A stretch of DNA of 64,000 nucleotides from Motacilla alba alba (lineage: Eukaryota; Chordata; Aves; Passeriformes; Motacillidae). Below, in pieces: positions 44,996-56,530 of the stretch. Location of the stretch: assembly GCF_015832195.1 (NCBI RefSeq), contig NW_024037374.1, forward strand, positions 2,294,001 through 2,358,000, written 5' to 3'. Numbering within the stretch: position 1 is the first letter of the stretch; each line of letters starts with the position of its first letter. The notes beneath the pieces are model-generated. The model did not search any database, was not told the DNA's origin, and was given only the letters and a program-made list of their open reading frames with translations. A program made the position numbers and the translations under genes.

Positions 44996-46560
44996 AGAAA
45001 TTGCCTCCATAGTGTGGAATAAATTAAAAATCCACCAGGAGAAACAGAAACCAGAACTTCTCACTTCACTGCTCCTTCCCAGCAGCAGGAAACGTAGATG
45101 CCCAGAGGTATTTTGCACTGCTGCTGACCCCAATTTGAGCCCAGACTCTGCCCAGTCCCAGTGGGAACCTGAGCCCAGCCCAGGGAGCTCAGGGCACGTG
45201 GGGCCAGGCCCAGAGCCCCGGGCACGGCCGCCCATTGCGGGGCAGCAGCGCAGACGGAATGTCCTGCGGCCCAAACCTCCTACTCCTGCCACACAGCGCC
45301 CAGCATTCTCCCCCTCATCCTTCTCTCCCAGCATGGCACAAATTCCAGCTCAGAGGAGGCTTCCCCAGAGAGGGCTCTGGCTCCTGTTCCTGCCTGAGTG
45401 TCCCTGCAGAGGAACAGGCCATTTTTTACACACTTCCACAAGCTCAGGCTTCTCACTTCATGGGCAATCTGGGATGCAATGGCCTTTTTCAGAAAGACAA
45501 AAGCAGAGGATTAGAAATTATTAGGAAAAAAATCACCTTTCTTCCAGAAAAAGTTCACCAAGTCATTCCCTGCATTTCTCCCTTTTACATTCTTTCAGTC
45601 GGCTGCTCTGAGAGGTCTGGCTTGTTCTGGTGCTTCTCATGAACTGATTGTACTCTTGATTTATGCACCAAGGCACCAGATGTGGAATCTTCTAGACTGA
45701 CCTCAAAAATAAACTCTCTCTGTCAGAGCATTTTCACATTCCAGATAATTTTCAAGATGTCCCCTGACAGGTTTGAATGAGTATCACACAACTCTCCACT
45801 TGTGGCTGCAGGCTCTGAAGATTCTTTCTCTGCATTCAGCCAGGCTTGTATTGCCTAACAATTCCTGGTACCACCTCCTGTTTTCTTAGCCTAGAACAGC
45901 AACAATGAAAACCTTACCCATGGCACAACTCTCCAGTCCACCGGGAAAAGAAAGGACAAGTTGTCAAGTTCTCCAAACCTTTGTCCTGCTTTGCTGCAAG
46001 AGTCCTGCTGCACACACAATGTAGAAAGCCAAGAGAAGTTGCAGGTGGTGGCACATCTTGTGACAGGAGCTCAACCTCATTCTCCAGGAAAGGTTCTAGA
46101 AAAGAGCAAACATCACTGTGGAGAAGGTTCTTGGAAAAGCAGAACAGCTTTCCAGAAGTGCCACCTTCTCAGCTGATTGTGTTTGTGTCCTCCTTTCTCT
46201 CCTGCCTTTCTTTGCCTGCTCTGTTTCTCTCTCAGTGTCTCTCTTGACCCAGGGCAGCTCCCACCAAAAACCCTGCCCCGATTTAATTCCCAATCCAGGA
46301 GCTACAGCAACCATGGGTGAAGTTATGAAGGCTGGCAGCAAAATGTCACTGTAACATCTTGCTCCACTTGGCTTTTGGTCCATCTTTAGAGCTTTGCCTT
46401 CAAGGGCAGGAACATCTTTTCCTGGCTGGCAACTGGAATTCCAGACCCTGGCAGTGTGTGCCATGGATCCCAGAGGTGCATTTCCCCAGACTCCCAGGGT
46501 GCTGCTCCTGCCATGCCCCCAAAGAAGCTGTGCAGGGCCAGGGGACAAGGTCCAGCAGCT
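44996..46560. other. Unique insert, remainder
   Basis: A 271-codon plus-strand frame (44709-45524) overlaps the PA-domain fragment on the opposite strand and has no recognisable domain. 45640-46120 is AT-richer without features. Nothing else supported. Confidence 0.35.
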
Positions 46561-47020
46561 GTGTTGCTTCTGCAGTGCCACAAGGGCCCCTGGCTCCATG
46601 AGTTTCCACACTGCCAACAGCAGTTCCTTGGCTCTCATCATGCCCTGCTGTGTCCCCATGGATATTTGGTGTCATGAAGTTCTCCAGTGTCACAATGGCC
46701 TCCCTCGCTCCATGAGCTTCCGCAGGGTCACAATGGCCTCCTTGGATGGGCAGTGTCACCATGGACCATTGGCTCCATGCAGCCCTGCTGGGTCACCATG
46801 GACTCCTTGGTTCCAGGAGGTTCCGGGGGTGTCTCCATGGTCTCCTTGGATCCACAGTGTCACAATGCACCACTGGATCCACGTGGCCCTGCTGTGTCAC
46901 CATGGCCCCTTGGTTCCATGGGACCCCAGGGTCACAATTGACTCCTTGCTTCCATGTCACCCCCTCAGTGTCAAAATGGTCCCTTTGCTCCATGAGGAAC
47001 ACAAAAGTTTTGTAGAAACA
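46561..47020 (+). repeat. Module F minisatellite
   Basis: About 12 degenerate units (GTGTCACCATGG variants common), isolated from E. It lies on the right side of the unique insert, suggesting the insert split one F array. Confidence 0.8.
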
Positions 47021-48155
47021 TTGAGCAAATCCTGCTGAACATACCTGGGAACATCTGCTTGCATTCAAGAGAGAGGTTCAAGGTGAGGATGGCACCAGCA
47101 GCTTCCATCTGCAACAGAGATCCAGGGAAACAACAGGGACAGAGAATTCAGCTGCAAGACTCAGAGAATTCTGCTGCCAGAGATCATTTCTGCTCACACT
47201 GTCCCTTGCAGAAAGGTGACACCATTCCAGGCAGCCTGGACTGAGCAGGTGCTTCCTGAGTGGGGTTTGTTGTTCAGGAAACCTGCTCAGGCTTTTCCAT
47301 TCTTTCCCTGCCAACAGGAAAACTCCTCCTGGGCCTGTGTGCAGGCAGAGGCCTGAGGAGAGCAGGTGGCACATGGTGCAATGGGCTGGGCCATGGAGCT
47401 GCAGAGCTCAGGGGACAAGGTTCTGCTGCAGGGCACAGGGATGTCAGTGCCAGCTGGGCCATGTCAGACATGGTGAGGCTGGGGGTGAGGAGCAGCTTGT
47501 CCAAACAGGGTCAGCCCTCCAGGGGCTCATTCTTCTGCATGCCCAGACCTCCCAAGGAGGCATTCAGCATCAAGATGACCTGGGGAATGCTTCTATCAGC
47601 TCTTCTCTGAACTGGAAAATAAAAACATACTCACTTGATTAAAGAAAAAAGGTCAGGAGGTGCAGTTTGAAATCTTCACCCTTGAAGGTATTCTAAACAG
47701 ACTCCAGTGAGCTGCACAAGCCCTGGAGACTTGAACACTATTGAAGAAAGAAAAGAGCCCCTGAGGGCTTTCTGTATTTTTTTGAGCCTCACTGTGGTTT
47801 TGGGGCTGTGTCCAGGACCCTCAGGCACTAAGAGAAGGCTGAAGAAGCTGCTCAAGGAGTCAGAAGCAAAACTCCAAGTCCATTGGAGCATCACTGGGCC
47901 CCAATGAGGGCAGGGAGTGCCAAAGGCTCCCCAGGGACTGCTGAGAGCAGATCCTTGAGGCCAGGATTGCAGGGAGCCCAAGGCTCTGAGCAGGGAACTG
48001 CAATGCTGAGCAAGGCCTGGGCTGGCTGGGGGAAGCAGAAAGGCCAAGCCCTGAGCCCAGCCTGGCACAGCAGGGCCTGTCCCTCACGGGTGCCTCGGGG
48101 CTGTTTGTGGGGCACTGGGATGTGAGGGGCAGTGAGGACAAATGCCATAAACCTG
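47021..48155. other. Unassigned segment
   Basis: No gene or repeat boundary recognised. 47900-48120 is GC-rich. It separates the direct third copy from the inverted right arm. Confidence 0.35.
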
Positions 48156-48310
48156 TGTGACACTCCAGATCCTCATGGAACCAAGGGGCCAGTGGGACAC
48201 TGTGGGAAGTTGTGGAACCAAGGGGATCATTGCAGCACCGTTGGGGCCCATGGAACCAAGGGGCCAGTGCGACACTGTGGGGCCTCATGGAAACAAGAGG
48301 CCACTGTGAG
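48156..48310 (-). repeat. Module F minisatellite, short inverted array
   Basis: Four units in the reverse sense (CATGGAACCAAGGGGCC type). Confidence 0.75.
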
Positions 48311-48420
48311 CCTGCAGGGCTGCAACACCCCAGAACACTGAAATGCTGGGGGTAACCAAAGGCTCCTTTCCTTGAGTTTGGTGCACAGGAGAAACACCAA
48401 CCAGATATTCTCAACATGGG
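48311..48420 (-). other. Inverted junction segment
   Basis: Mirror of 9947-10050. It continues into the F array here rather than into LTR N. Confidence 0.5.
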
Positions 48421-48561
48421 CAGATGCAAAGAATCTTCTTGGTAGGAAGGGACCCACAAGGATCATCAAGTCCAGCTCTTAAGTGAATGGCCCACACAGG
48501 GATTGAACCCACAGCCTCAGCGATATCAGCACCATGCTCTAACCAACTGGGCCAAGAGGTC
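48421..48561 (-). mobile_element. tRNA-Ile-derived SINE (TguSINE1-like), copy 2
   Basis: Inverted partner of 9815-9946. On the minus strand the B box is better preserved (GGGTTCAATCCC), and the CR1-like tail reads AAGGATCATC in plus sense with GGTAGGAAGGGACCC. It sits at the same position next to module M, so it was copied with the arm rather than inserted twice. Confidence 0.82.
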
Positions 48562-49195
48562 AAAATGACACCAAATTTTACTGGCAAAATATAGAGAATC
48601 AAGGAACTCTGGCAAAGGGTTTACTACAACATCCACTTCAACATAAAACTCTTATCATAGTGTTAACTTCATTAGCTTAGCCCATTTAACCTAAAAACCA
48701 TTAACACTTTTGATGTTAAGTCACCCAAAAATGTCCCAGGTAAGCAGGATTAGAAGGAGAAGAAATAGAGAACAATAAAAAGACAGAAGAAGATCAATAG
48801 AAAGACACGCACATGGATACCAACTTCTCAGGTTCCAGCATGCCCAGGAGAAGGCAGGATCCAGACCAGGCACTGGCCTCGTGCTGTGGCTTTTAACTCC
48901 CTGTGCCTCCATGGGCCCGCCCCTGGGGTGGAACTACCAGTGGCTTACCCAATCAGAGTCAGATTAGACACCAGCTAATTAGAACCAGCTGCTAGTTCAT
49001 GATTGATTGACAGCTCAGCCAATCAGATCTGGGCTACACTGCCCCCGCTGTGTGATTGACAGCTGTGCCAGGCCAGGGCTGGGGGCGGGGCTCTGTCCCA
49101 CCACAAACCAAGGCCTGACCCGGCCCTGGCCCCACGCGGGCATTCCGAGCATCCCGGTGCTCAGACATGGATCTCATCCAGCCTCTGACAGCGAC
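48562..49195 (-). mobile_element. Module M, promoter-like LTR, copy 2
   Basis: Inverted partner of 9161-9814, including both CCAAT-type boxes (as CCAATC at about 48950 and 49019) and the GC box. The TATA-like element reads GTTAAAAG in the minus sense near 48890. Confidence 0.6.
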
Positions 49196-49386
49196 CACGG
49201 TGACACTACGGAACCCCATGGAGCCATGGGTCAGTTGTGACACTCTGGGGACCTTGTGGAATGAAAGGAGACCATTGTGTGACTCCCAAGGAACCAAGGG
49301 CCCAGAGTGACACAGTGGAGCCCAGAGTGTCACGGAGGAGCCATTGTGACCCTGTGGGTCCCCATGGAGCCAAGGGAACATGGAAC
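49196..49386 (-). repeat. Module F minisatellite, short inverted array
   Basis: Mirror of 8950-9160. Confidence 0.75.
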
Positions 49387-49824
49387 AGGCTGATGCCTTA
49401 TGTTTTAGCTTTCATATTTTCCAGATTCTGTTCTGCACTAGTCTGTAACTCTGAACTTCATACAGAGTGTCAGCAAGTTCTCTTCACACTGTAGTTAAAC
49501 AAAACAATCTTTTCCCTGCCTGAGAAGCAAGGACACCGTTGCAGCTTCAGGCCCAAAACATGTAAACAACAGTGAATTGAGGGGAGCAATCTGGGAGGAT
49601 GTGACTTCATAACCTGAAGCTGTAATTGGACAATTAACCTCAATGTGTAAATGGACCAAAACTTATAGAAGACTCATGACCCATTGTCCATCTTGGGTGT
49701 AGCCCTGGCCGGGCTCTTGTACTGCCCCAGGTGTATCCTTTGAAGGGCTTTTTAATAAATCCCTACTTCATTCCTGTAACACTGTCTAGCCTCTGTCCTA
49801 GGTCGCCTCTCAGGGCTTCAAGGC
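49387..49824 (+). mobile_element. Solo LTR L, copy 2, with the same TSD
   Basis: The LTR is 49391-49820 (430 bp), flanked by AGGC at 49387-49390 and 49821-49824, the reverse complement of GCCT around copy 1. Visible elements are TTATAGAAG, and AATAAA in TTTTTAATAAATCCC near 49751. The terminal GGCATCA of copy 1 is GGCTTCA here. Confidence 0.85.
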
Positions 49825-51360
49825 CTGTCTGGCTGGGCCACCTGGGGGCTGCCTGACAGGTCCAGCTGCCCTTGGCATGTTGAGGGCTGCTGCTCATCAG
49901 CCCCTGGAGCACTGGGGCTTTGTGCTCTCCTTCCTGTGGAAAGAACTGTCTTTCTCCTCCAGGTGTCCATGGCCAAAATTGAGATTCTTCCTCCAAATTC
50001 CTTATATGCAAAGATTGTTCCCAGATGAAATCTGCCAGGACAGACAGATCTGGCTGCCTTGGCCACCCAAGGGCCACCTCTCATCTGCCTTTCAAACGCT
50101 GGGACCATGTGCTTTGCTTTCCTATGGGAAAAAAGTGCCTTTCACATCAAGGCACCCATGGCCAAAGTTGGGAATCCACCTCCAGGATTCCCTATATCCA
50201 AGGATAACTCCCAGACAAAAGCTGCCAGGACTGACAAGTCTGGCTGGCCTTGGCTTCCTGAGGGCTGGCACCCATCTGCCTGTGAAACACTGGCACTCTG
50301 GGCTTTCCTTCCTAATGAAAAGAACTCTTCTTCCTATCCATGTACCCACGGCCAAAATTGAGATTCCACCTCCCAAATGCCCTGTGTCCAAGGATTTCCC
50401 CCAGATGTCAGGAGAGACAGATCTGGCTCTCTTGGTCCATGGGTGGTCTCCTCTCATTTTCTTCCAAAACACTTGCACTTCATGCTTTTCTTTCCTATGG
50501 GAAAAACCATCCACCTCGACCAGGTGCCCATGGTCAAAATTGAGATTCCACCTCCCAAATTCTGTATGTCCAAGGATTTCTCTGTGACAAAAGCTGCCAG
50601 GACAAACAGGTCTGACTGGCTTGGCCTCTCAGGAGCCTTCTCTCTCTGCTTCTGGCCCTGAAACCCTTGGGCTCTGTGCTTTCCTTCCAATGCAAAAGAA
50701 ACATCCTTCTTATCAATGCAGAAATGGCCAAAATTGGGATTCCACATGCAAAATCCCCTATATCCAAAGATTGATTTCAGACAAAAGCTGCCAGGACAGA
50801 GAGGTCTGGCTGCCCTTGGCCTCTGGTGACTGCCCCTCATCTGCCCCTGCAACACTGGGGCTCGGTTGTTTCCTTCCTATGGAGACCATGGTGACACTGT
50901 GGGCCCATGGAATCAAGGGAACATGGAACAGGTCTGGCTGATTTGGCCTCTCAGAGGCGACCTGATAGGTCTGGCTGATCTTGGAATGTCAAGGGCTGCT
51001 TCTCCTCTGCCCATGAACCACTGGGGCTCCATGCTTTCCTTCCCATGGAAAAGAACTGTCTCTATTTTCAGATGCCCATGGACAAATTTGGTACTACCCA
51101 TGAAAAATTTCCTGTATGCAAGGGTATCTCCCAGACAAAAGCCTACCAGCTCTGGCTGGCCTTGGCCTCTGGTGGTCACCTCTCATCTGCCTTGGAAGCA
51201 CCAGGGCTCTGTGCCTTTCTTCCTAGGGAAGAGAACTTGCCTTCTTGTCCAGGAGCCATGGCAGAAATTGGAATTTGGCCGCCAAAATTCCATCTATCCC
51301 AGGATTGCTCCCAGACAAAAGCTTCCAGGACAGACAGCTCTGCCTGGCCTTGGCCTCTGG
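49825..51360 (-). repeat. Module E satellite, ~8 units, inverted
   Basis: Mirror of 6961-8511 with the same unit order, including the single F-like unit (CCATGGTGACACTGTGGG at about 50885) embedded at 7430-7460 in the left arm. Confidence 0.9.
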
Positions 51361-52345
51361 TGATTTTCTTAGACTATGAGCTGAATGATTTCATCTCTAA
51401 CACCTTGGAGAGGGCCCAGAGATCTCCCAAGCCGGGGTTTACAGGCCTCAAGAACATAACCCATACATGGAGGCTGATGTGCCTGGGCTCAGCTGTGAGG
51501 AGACTGAGGACAGAACAGGAGTGGCCTGGCAGGGCTTGAGGGGTGGATTCAGAAATGGTGGAACTTTTTCTCCATAGTTGAAAACAGCCAGAGAGAGAAA
51601 TGACACCACAAATGCAGCTGGGGAGGACAAGACTGGACACAAGAGGAGAGGAATTTCCCTGCCAGGGCAGGATTGTGGTGCAACACATCCCCCAAGAGGA
51701 GCCTGGAGCAACCCAAGGCTTTGTGTGGGCAGGCAGAGGCAGGCAGGAGGCAGAGCTGTCAGCAAAGGAAGGGGCCAGCCAGGTGGGGCAGCCGGGGGGT
51801 GACGACAGCCTGCAGGGACAGAGGCACAGGGCAGGGACACCGTGGGACAGCCTGGGCTGCACAGGGCACAGGGATGGGCAGCAGCTGCAAGGCCCTGCCA
51901 GAGCCAACTTGGGCAGCACTTGGGCCATGGCTGCTGGCCCTGGGCCTGAGGCCACGAGGGGACAAGTGACCCTTGCAGGCCTGGGGCCTCATTGCCTCCT
52001 TGTCCCTGCTCAGCAGCCTGGCAGGGGCCGCCCCATGCTCCTGCCCTTGGCATTGCCCATCCCCACATGCCAGTGCCCATGCCGGGAAGAGCCCTGAGCA
52101 AGGAGGGAGGGACAGGATCTGCCTTGCCAGGGGCTGGGGCTCAGGCCTTGGCCCTTTGCATTCCTGAAACACAGCCAGCTTTGCTCAGCACCAGGGACAA
52201 CTTTGCCTTGCTTGTCCCCAGCTGTCATCACTGCTTCCAGTGTTCTGCTCTGGCTGGAACCTGGGGACACTTTCTCAGTTGTGTCCCTGACAGAGATCTC
52301 TTCAAAGTGCAAGAAATTTCAGTGTTTGAATGTAGCTGAGTTCTT
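51361..52345 (-). repeat. Module K, inverted copy
   Basis: Near full-length mirror of 6001-6960. Confidence 0.75.
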
Positions 52346-52690
52346 GAGGGATTTGTAACATCACTGAAGGGGTTGTGACATCACAGAGCTGGCTGTGATG
52401 TCACAGAGTAGGTTGTGAGGCCATAGAGCAGACACTGCCATCATAGAGGGTGACTCTGTGGCATCAGAGGAGTGGGTTGTGACATCACCAGGTGACTGTG
52501 TAAGATCATAGAGCAGGCTGTGACATCAAAGAAGAGACAGTGACATCACAGGGTGACTTTGTGCCATCACAGAGTCTTCTGTGACATCACAGAGCAGCTA
52601 TATGACATCACATGTGACATCTCAGAGTTGACTCTGTGACATCATAAGAAGTCTGTGTGACATCATAGGGGCTGTCTGAGGTCACAGGGG
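52346..52690 (-). repeat. Module J array, inverted
   Basis: About 16 units of TGTGACATCACA type, mirror of 5621-6000. Confidence 0.85.
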
Positions 52691-52970
52691 AGGTGACTCT
52701 GCCCCAGCACCGCCTCACAGTTCCCCCCAGAGAAGTCCAATGCTGCTCGTGCACAGTGGGGTCCCCTGTCCCCCCGGGGCCCCCTGCCCCCAGCACCGCA
52801 GCCTCCCCCAGAGGATGTTCCACGAGATCCACCCCGGAGCCTGACACAGGGATGGGGGGCAGGGGCTGTGGGGGGTGGGATAGGGGGACAGGGACCACCC
52901 AGATGCCTCCCCGTGTCCCCTAGGGCCAGAGCCTGTGCCAGGGCTCCTTCACCCTGTTACAAACCAGGGC
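52691..52970 (-). repeat. Module I, inverted copy
   Basis: Mirror of 5341-5620 (GGATGTTCCACGAGATCCAC landmark). Confidence 0.7.
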
Positions 52971-53500
52971 TTGAGAGCGCTGAAAATATCCCCAGCAAGG
53001 GATCAGCAAAAAACAGATTTAATATTCAGAAATCGCACCACAAAGTTCCTTGGCAAGAGTCACTCTGCTCCTGACTGGACACTTCAGGCACAGCAAGGAA
53101 ACAAAGCAACAACAAAACCAAAAAAAATCCAGGCAATCAAACCCGAAATGAACTGAGAACTGTCCCTGTCTGTGTGTGTGTGACACAAGGACAGTGGGGG
53201 CAAGAATAAAAGGAACATGGCCTAAAAGCTTAACAGAGCTCAAACTTAAAAAGACTTAACTTCTACCTTAACCTTAACTTCTGCCTTAAACATCTCAGTT
53301 TAGCAAAAGAACAGCACTTAACAATATTTAACCTAACTTATAACATATGACTTGATGATTTTTTAGTGTATTAACACTGAACAATATTCAACTTAGCCTA
53401 TATCTTATTAAACTCAAATTAGAAAAAGAAAAACTCTTAACACCATTTAACTTAACTTATCCCTCATGATGTAACCTTACCTACAGGCCTGACTGACTCA
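52971..53500 (-). repeat. Module H, inverted copy
   Basis: Mirror of 4801-5340, diverged in the AT-rich repeats. Confidence 0.6.
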
Positions 53501-54150
53501 GCTATCCAAGGCATTCAAGCCCCTCAGAGAGCAGCATTTCTGCCCCATTTCCCCAGCACAGGCACTCCTGTGTGCACACAGACACCAAGAGTCAGTGCAA
53601 GGCACCTGTGAGAAATTCCCCTGAAGGCAGGAAATGCTCACTGTGGATGCTTTGGCATCTCCCCAGCAGGTGAAGGGTTGAGCCTGGAGGAGTGGGGGGA
53701 TCGGCCCAGGCTCTGTCGCTGTTCAGGGATCCCCGAGTGCAGCAAACGGGAGAGTTCCCGGCTGGGAGAGGCCCCACTCAGAGGGAGTCGCTGGCCCAGG
53801 AGAGCTCCAAGGGGCTCCTTTTGGAGCGCTGTTTGTAGGGCCCCAAGAGAGGGGCTTCAGTCCCAGCAATGGTTCATCCTGGCCGCACTCGGCATCAACA
53901 GCTTTCTTTGGCAGGGTGAGAACAGGGATGTTGTGGCACTGAGGGAACAAAAGCAGTTCCCAGGGCTGCTCCTACAGAAACCAGGAGCTGGTTGGGCAGC
54001 AGCAGTTCCTGGGGCAGCCAGTGTTTGTGATGAGCTGCAGAGGAGCTGAGCCCAGGGGCTGCTGGCCAAGGCCGAGGCCCAAGGAGCATTTCTCAGCTGG
54101 CAGGGCGGCCTGAGAAGGGCAGGGGGGAATGCAGCAGCACAGGGCCATGG
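53501..54150 (-). repeat. Module G, inverted copy
   Basis: Mirror of 4151-4800. Confidence 0.75.
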
Positions 54151-54750
54151 AACCAAGGGAGCATTGTGACACCACGGAGCCTCATGGAACCATGGAGGCC
54201 ATTATGACACTTCAAAGTCTCATGGAACCAAGGGGCCATTGTGACACTGTGGGCACAATGGAATCATGGAGACCATTGTGAAACTATGAGGTACCATGGA
54301 ATAAGCAAATCATTGTGACACTGTGAGGCCTCATGGAACCAGTGAGACCATTGTGACCCTGGGGGTCCCCCCAGAATCAAGAGGACCATTGTGATACTGT
54401 GGGGCCTGGTGAAACCAAGAGGCCTTTGTGACACTGCAGGGTGGCATGGAACCAAAGCTTCATTGTGACATTGCAGGGCCTGATGTCAGCAGTGGTCTAT
54501 TGTGACACTGTGGGCCTCATGGAACAGAGGAGTCACGTGACATTGTGGGACCTGGGGAACCATGGAGACCATTGTGACACTGCAAGGCCTCATGGAAGCA
54601 TTGGGACTATTGTGACACTGTGGGGTCTTATGAAACCTAGAGGCCATTGTGACACTCTGGGACCCCATTGAACCAAGGGTCCATTGTGACACTGCAGGTC
54701 TTCTTCTAATCAAGGCACCATTGTGACACTTCAGGGCCCCATAAAACCAA
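54151..54750 (-). repeat. Module F minisatellite, inverted
   Basis: About 16 units, mirror of 3271-4150 with fewer repeats. Confidence 0.85.
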
Positions 54751-55417
54751 GGGGACACAGAGCATGTCTGGCTGGTTTGGCCTCCCCTGGAATGCCTGAC
54801 TGGTCCAGCTGACCTTGGCATGTTGAGGATCTCTTCTCATCTGCTGCTGAAACACTGGGGCTCCATGCTTTCCTTCCTGTGAAAAAGAACTCTCCTTCTC
54901 CTCCAGGCACCCATGGTCAGAATTGGGATTTCACCTCCCAATTTCCTTATATCCAAGGATTGTTTCAATAGGAATATTGCCAGGACAAGTCTGGCTGGCA
55001 GTGGTTTCACAAGGGTCATTTCCCATCTGTCTCCAAAACATTGGGGAAGGTTCTGTGCTTTCCTTCCTATGGGAAAGAACAGTCCTGCTTCTCCAGGCAC
55101 CCATGGGTGAGATTGGGATTCCACCTCCAATATTCCTTAAATCAAAAGACTGCTCCCAGACAAAATCTGCCATTGCTGACAAGTCTGGCTGGCCTTGGAC
55201 TAGTGAGGCTCTCACCTGCCTTCCAAACACTGGGGCTCTGTGCTTTCCTTCCTATGGAAAAGACCTGTCCTTCTCAGCCAGGTGCCCATGGCCACAATTG
55301 GGGTTCCACCTCCAACATTGCCCATTGTGAGAGACTGGAGCAGATTTTTGGCTCAAAACATTTCATGTGTGAGGGAGGAAGGGGCAGGTCCAGCCTTGCC
55401 CTGCCCTGGAACCCCCG
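54751..55417 (-). repeat. Module E satellite, inverted, 3 units
   Basis: Mirror of 2620-3270. It ends at the GGAACCCCCG junction with LTR N. Confidence 0.8.
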
Positions 55418-56186
55418 TGTTATGTTTGCCTAATTATCCAATCACAAATAAAAACCAAACTGAATTAAATGTAGCAGCAATATTAATGAAGTAGTTTAGA
55501 ATATATAACATTGAATACACTCAAAATATTGACAATATAATTTGTTAAAAGGAGGAATAATCTAGTTCTGATAATAACACATAAGTAATAAAATTACCAT
55601 GTGGTATGGAGTGCAAGGGCTTTGGGACCCCTGCCACCTCACGTACAATGTCATCAAGTTACAATTCCACTTTTTATGCTGTGTGCCATCACCATCTCCT
55701 CCCATTTTCCATTTGTCACATTCATATTTCCATCCTCATCATCATCTTCATCACGCATGCGCCACCATTCCTTTTAGGTGGTCGCAGCACTCTTTGGGGG
55801 TCGTCTGAGGAAGGCTTCTCCTCTTCCTCAGGTGTCCTTTATTTCACCTTTGGATTACACATGCGCACCAAGCTGGTATAGTATGAGCCAAAACTAACAT
55901 TATAAGAGCCAATGCCATGTTCTAACATTAAAGCAATAAATCTCATCCAATTAACATGTTCCTGATTTCCACCCAAGTTCTCCCTCTCTTTCCGATAAAT
56001 TTAGTAGTAGTTATCTCTTACTCCTTCCTGTCCTGAACATCTGCAGGAAAAAGGGGGGGAGCAGACCCCTTCCTTCTTCCTGGCATTTCACTTTTTAACC
56101 ATTTTGTTATCACCAAATAATAATTACTGTATCAATATCAATTACTGTTTCAATTGTGTCAGCACGAATCACACCTATTTATCACA
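55418..56186 (-). mobile_element. LTR-like element N, copy 3
   Basis: Same orientation as copy 1 but joined to E sequence on its left, as copy 2 is in mirror. Confidence 0.6.
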
Positions 56187-56399
56187 ATTAGATGTTAGGA
56201 AAAAGCTTCTACTGAAAAAGTGATAAAGTACTGGAATTGTCTGCCCTGGCAGGTGGGGGAGTCACCATCCCTGGATGTGTTTACAAAAAGACTGGATATA
56301 GTACTGAGTGCCATGGTCTAGTTGAGATGGTGTTAGGGCATGCGTTGGACTTGATGATCTTCAAAGTCTCTTCCAGCCTTGTGATTCTGTGATTCTGTG
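56187..56399 (+). mobile_element. CR1 LINE 3' end fragment, copy 3
   Basis: Direct copy of 10843-11055. Confidence 0.85.
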
Positions 56400-56530
56400 C
56401 TTGTGTGACATCACAGACCAGGTTGTGACACCATACAGTAGGCTATGACATCGCTGGTTTACTATGTGACATCACAGAGCAGGCTGTGACATTCATTGGC
56501 TGGTTGTGTGACACCACAGAACAGGTTGTG
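56400..56530 (-). repeat. Module J array, truncated by provirus
   Basis: About six units before the ERVK 5' LTR begins. Internal units found in the left arm (11130-11330) are missing. Confidence 0.75.

Noticed and set aside
44709..45524. 271-codon plus-strand frame
   Set aside because: Opposes the PA-domain fragment, whose minus-strand pattern is more specific. No domain on this strand.
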